From positions 1 to 5,744 of the forward strand of contig DOEZ01000142.1 of the NCBI GenBank assembly GCA_003532715.1: DNA of 5,744 nucleotides, written 5' to 3'. The stretch comes from Planctomycetaceae bacterium. GTDB lineage: Bacteria > Planctomycetota > Planctomycetia > Pirellulales > Thermoguttaceae. The notes beneath the pieces were generated by a model. The model was not told where the DNA came from. It searched no databases and saw only the letters and a list, made by a program, of their open reading frames with translations. Shown piece after piece: positions 4,600-5,744 of this stretch; positions within the stretch are counted from its first letter, which is position 1; the number at the start of each line of letters is the position of its first letter. Both the position numbers and the translations under genes were made by a program.

Positions 4600-5514
4600 A
4601 TGCGAGTGAAAGGGTGTGTGAATCTGGTCGGCATGGTGATGATGCTCGTTTCCCTTTCGGCTGTTGCTGACGGTGACGAGCCATCGACCTCACATGCGGT
4701 TCAGCCAGGCGAAGAGGCGTGCGGAAAGCACCAACTCGGCGCGCCCGCGAGTATCGATGCCGATGCCAATCGGCCCAATTCAGACGATGCCAAGGCACAC
4801 TACAACCGTGGCGTGGCTTTTGGAAAGAACGGCGATTACGATCGGGCGATTGCCAGCTTCAGCGAGGCGATCCGACTCAACCCAAGGTTTTTCGAGGCGT
4901 ACCATAATCGTGGCTTGAGCTATGCGCTGAACCACAACCACGACAGGGCGATCGCCGACATCACCGAGGCTATTCGGCTTGACCCGAAACTCGCGCGGGC
5001 GTACTACAGTCGGGGCCTGGTCCATGGGATGAAGGGCGATGATGACAAGGCTATTGCCGACTATACCGAGGCTATTCGGATCAGCCCGAAATATGCCGAG
5101 GCGTACGTCAACCGTGGCGTGGTCTTTGAGGACAAGGGAGAATACGACAAGTCCATTTCTGATTGTACCGAGGCTATCCGGATCAACCCAAAATATGCCG
5201 AGGCGTACGTCAACCGTGGTGTGGCCTATGCGGACAAGGGGGAATACGACAAGGCGATAGTAGACTGTACCGAGGCTATTCGGATCAACCCAAAATATGC
5301 CAAGGCGTACGTCATACGTGCCAGAGTTCACGTTGCTGAAGGCAGCCTCGATCAGGCGTTCGCGGACTGTAATGAGTTTCTGTTGCGGAAGCGATTTCGC
5401 GTCGGTTCGACGCGGTTGGGCTTGATAAAAAATGACGCATCCTTATCCTCATGGTATTCAACCACCCGGAGGACCAGAGATGCGTCGAAAGAGCGAAGCC
5501 GTGCTGAGTTTTGA
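4600..5514 (+). CDS. Secreted tetratricopeptide-repeat protein, 3' end replaced by IS sequence
   Basis: A signal peptide is visible: basic start MRVK, hydrophobic stretch to about residue 22, and a likely cleavage after AVA (21-23). The protein should be exported. A low-complexity linker runs to about 62, followed by TPR units of exactly 34 residues at 64-97, 98-131, 132-165, 166-199 and 200-233, each with the NRG...Y...A...EAIR.(N/D/S)P pattern. A sixth unit starts at 234 but breaks after about residue 262 (NEFLL). The remaining 42 residues, to the stop at 5512-5514, are rich in Arg, Ser and Thr, look nothing like a TPR, and overlap the transposase start in another frame. The simplest reading is that an insertion sequence entered the sixth repeat and the frame now runs into IS DNA, so the native gene is truncated. 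TPR arrays bind partner proteins; no specific partner is suggested. The ribosome site AAAGGA at 4585-4590 supports the ATG. Confidence 0.85.
   Translation: MRVKGCVNLVGMVMMLVSLSAVADGDEPSTSHAVQPGEEACGKHQLGAPASIDADANRPNSDDAKAHYNRGVAFGKNGDYDRAIASFSEAIRLNPRFFEAYHNRGLSYALNHNHDRAIADITEAIRLDPKLARAYYSRGLVHGMKGDDDKAIADYTEAIRISPKYAEAYVNRGVVFEDKGEYDKSISDCTEAIRINPKYAEAYVNRGVAYADKGEYDKAIVDCTEAIRINPKYAKAYVIRARVHVAEGSLDQAFADCNEFLLRKRFRVGSTRLGLIKNDASLSSWYSTTRRTRDASKERSRAEF
5089..5316 (+). repeat. Tandem 102-bp DNA repeats inside the TPR gene
   Basis: Units 5089-5190 and 5191-5292 differ at roughly 13 of 102 positions, and their first 29 bases are identical. A third, partial copy starts at 5293. The earlier TPR units are more diverged at DNA level. 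This indicates fairly recent duplication of whole TPR units and makes the number of repeats liable to change by slippage or recombination. Confidence 0.8.
5434..5486 (+). promoter_or_regulatory. Leader hairpin that would sequester the transposase ribosome site and start codon
   Basis: GACGCATC (5434-5441) is perfectly complementary to GATGCGTC (5479-5486), which contains the ATG start at 5480-5482. Nested inside, TCCTC (5446-5450) is complementary to GAGGA (5469-5473), the Shine-Dalgarno site. In a transcript entering from the TPR gene both elements would be paired and translation blocked. A possible internal promoter (ATGACG 5432-5437, 17 bases, TGG-TATTCA at 5452-5460) would start RNA near 5467 and leave out the 5' arms, freeing translation. 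Pairing is seen; function is inferred from known IS elements such as IS10 and IS50. Confidence 0.55.
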
Positions 5515-5744
5515 GTCCAATGACGACGGATTGCCCAAGGTCGTACGTGACTATCGTGAACGATACCGCGTCATCAGTCAAGTCCTCGACGGCAATCCCA
5601 AAATTCTTTCGGCAATCCATCGGGATATCCTGAAGCTCTCCGAAGGCGACTCCCGGGGCCGCGAAGGCGACTACACCTCGGAAAACATCTTTCGGGCCCT
5701 GATCATCCAGCACATCGAGGGGCTCCCCTTCCGCGAAACGGTCA
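5480..5744 (+). CDS. ISNCY-family-like transposase, N-terminal part (runs off window)
   Basis: The frame is open from ATG 5480 to the right edge (88 codons). GGAGG at 5468-5472, seven bases upstream, is the best ribosome site in the window. The sequence LPKVVRDYRERYRVISQVLD (18-37), then NPKILSAIHRDILKLS, then DYTSENIFRALIIQHIEGLP and FRETV at the edge, matches my recollection of the N-terminal domain of ISNCY-type transposases ('YTSENLLRA...IEGLPFREAV'). This part is thought to bind the IS ends; the catalytic DDE residues would lie outside the window. It overlaps the 3' end of the TPR reading frame (to 5514) in a different frame, consistent with insertion into that gene. Family assignment is from memory of the motif, without a search. 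Confidence 0.8.
   Translation, partial: MRRKSEAVLSFESNDDGLPKVVRDYRERYRVISQVLDGNPKILSAIHRDILKLSEGDSRGREGDYTSENIFRALIIQHIEGLPFRETV

Larger units (their letters stand above)
5388..5744 (+). mobile_element. Left end of an ISNCY-like insertion sequence (rest outside window)
   Basis: The left boundary is estimated from where the TPR pattern of the interrupted gene stops (residue 262-263, about 5386-5390). It could lie anywhere to about 5425, since the right end and the matching terminal inverted repeat are outside the window. The segment contains the palindrome CGCGTC-GGTTC-GACGCG (5398-5414), which might be part of the transposase-binding end, then the leader hairpin and the transposase start. 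Target duplication cannot be assessed. Confidence 0.6.

Noticed and set aside
4780..5331. Minus-strand open frame with apparent repeats (VRLGIFWVDPNSLG)
   Set aside because: The repetition is the reverse-strand reflection of the TPR units on the plus strand.

Overview
The window looks like a piece of a planctomycete chromosome (Pirellula/Gemmata-like bacteria). This is inferred from the type of ECF sigma factor with its adjacent 'VAYLDGELD' single-pass partner, the GC-rich coding style, the frequent weak or absent Shine-Dalgarno sites, and a planctomycete-looking accessory region. No rRNA or other decisive marker is present, so the phylum is an inference.

Left part (1-2184). A minus-strand sigma/anti-sigma operon (554-1213, then 1-535 running off the left edge) is followed on the right, also on the minus strand, by a 29-residue gene of extremely basic composition (1526-1615). 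This gene has its own ribosome binding site and a strong intrinsic terminator at 1439-1500, and it resembles the bS22 / AURKAIP1-COX24 type of tiny ribosomal protein. The stretch 1616-2184 has no convincing protein gene. It does hold a compact 79-base element at 1937-2015 whose nested inverted repeats could fold as a three-way junction, plus further hairpins.

Middle (2185-3303). A complete plus-strand dprA encodes the RecA-loading, single-strand-DNA-binding protein of natural transformation, with helix-hairpin-helix, Rossmann and C-terminal winged-helix parts.

Right part (3304-5744) is accessory. A likely type II toxin-antitoxin pair has a RelE/HigB-like toxin first (3466-3903) and an XRE antitoxin with a long N-terminal extension second (3940-4467). 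It is driven by a perfect extended -10 element embedded in three direct TGTGATA repeats spaced 32 and 31 bp apart, which look like an autoregulatory operator. Next comes a secreted TPR protein (4600-5514). Its sixth repeat breaks off near residue 262, where an ISNCY-like insertion sequence appears to have inserted. The transposase begins at 5480 and runs off the right edge. The IS leader can fold so that both its ribosome binding site and its start codon are paired, the known way IS elements silence read-through transcripts.

The items most worth following up are the phased operator of the toxin-antitoxin pair and its unusual antitoxin, the hidden small basic gene, the structured element upstream of dprA, and the RNA switch at the IS end.
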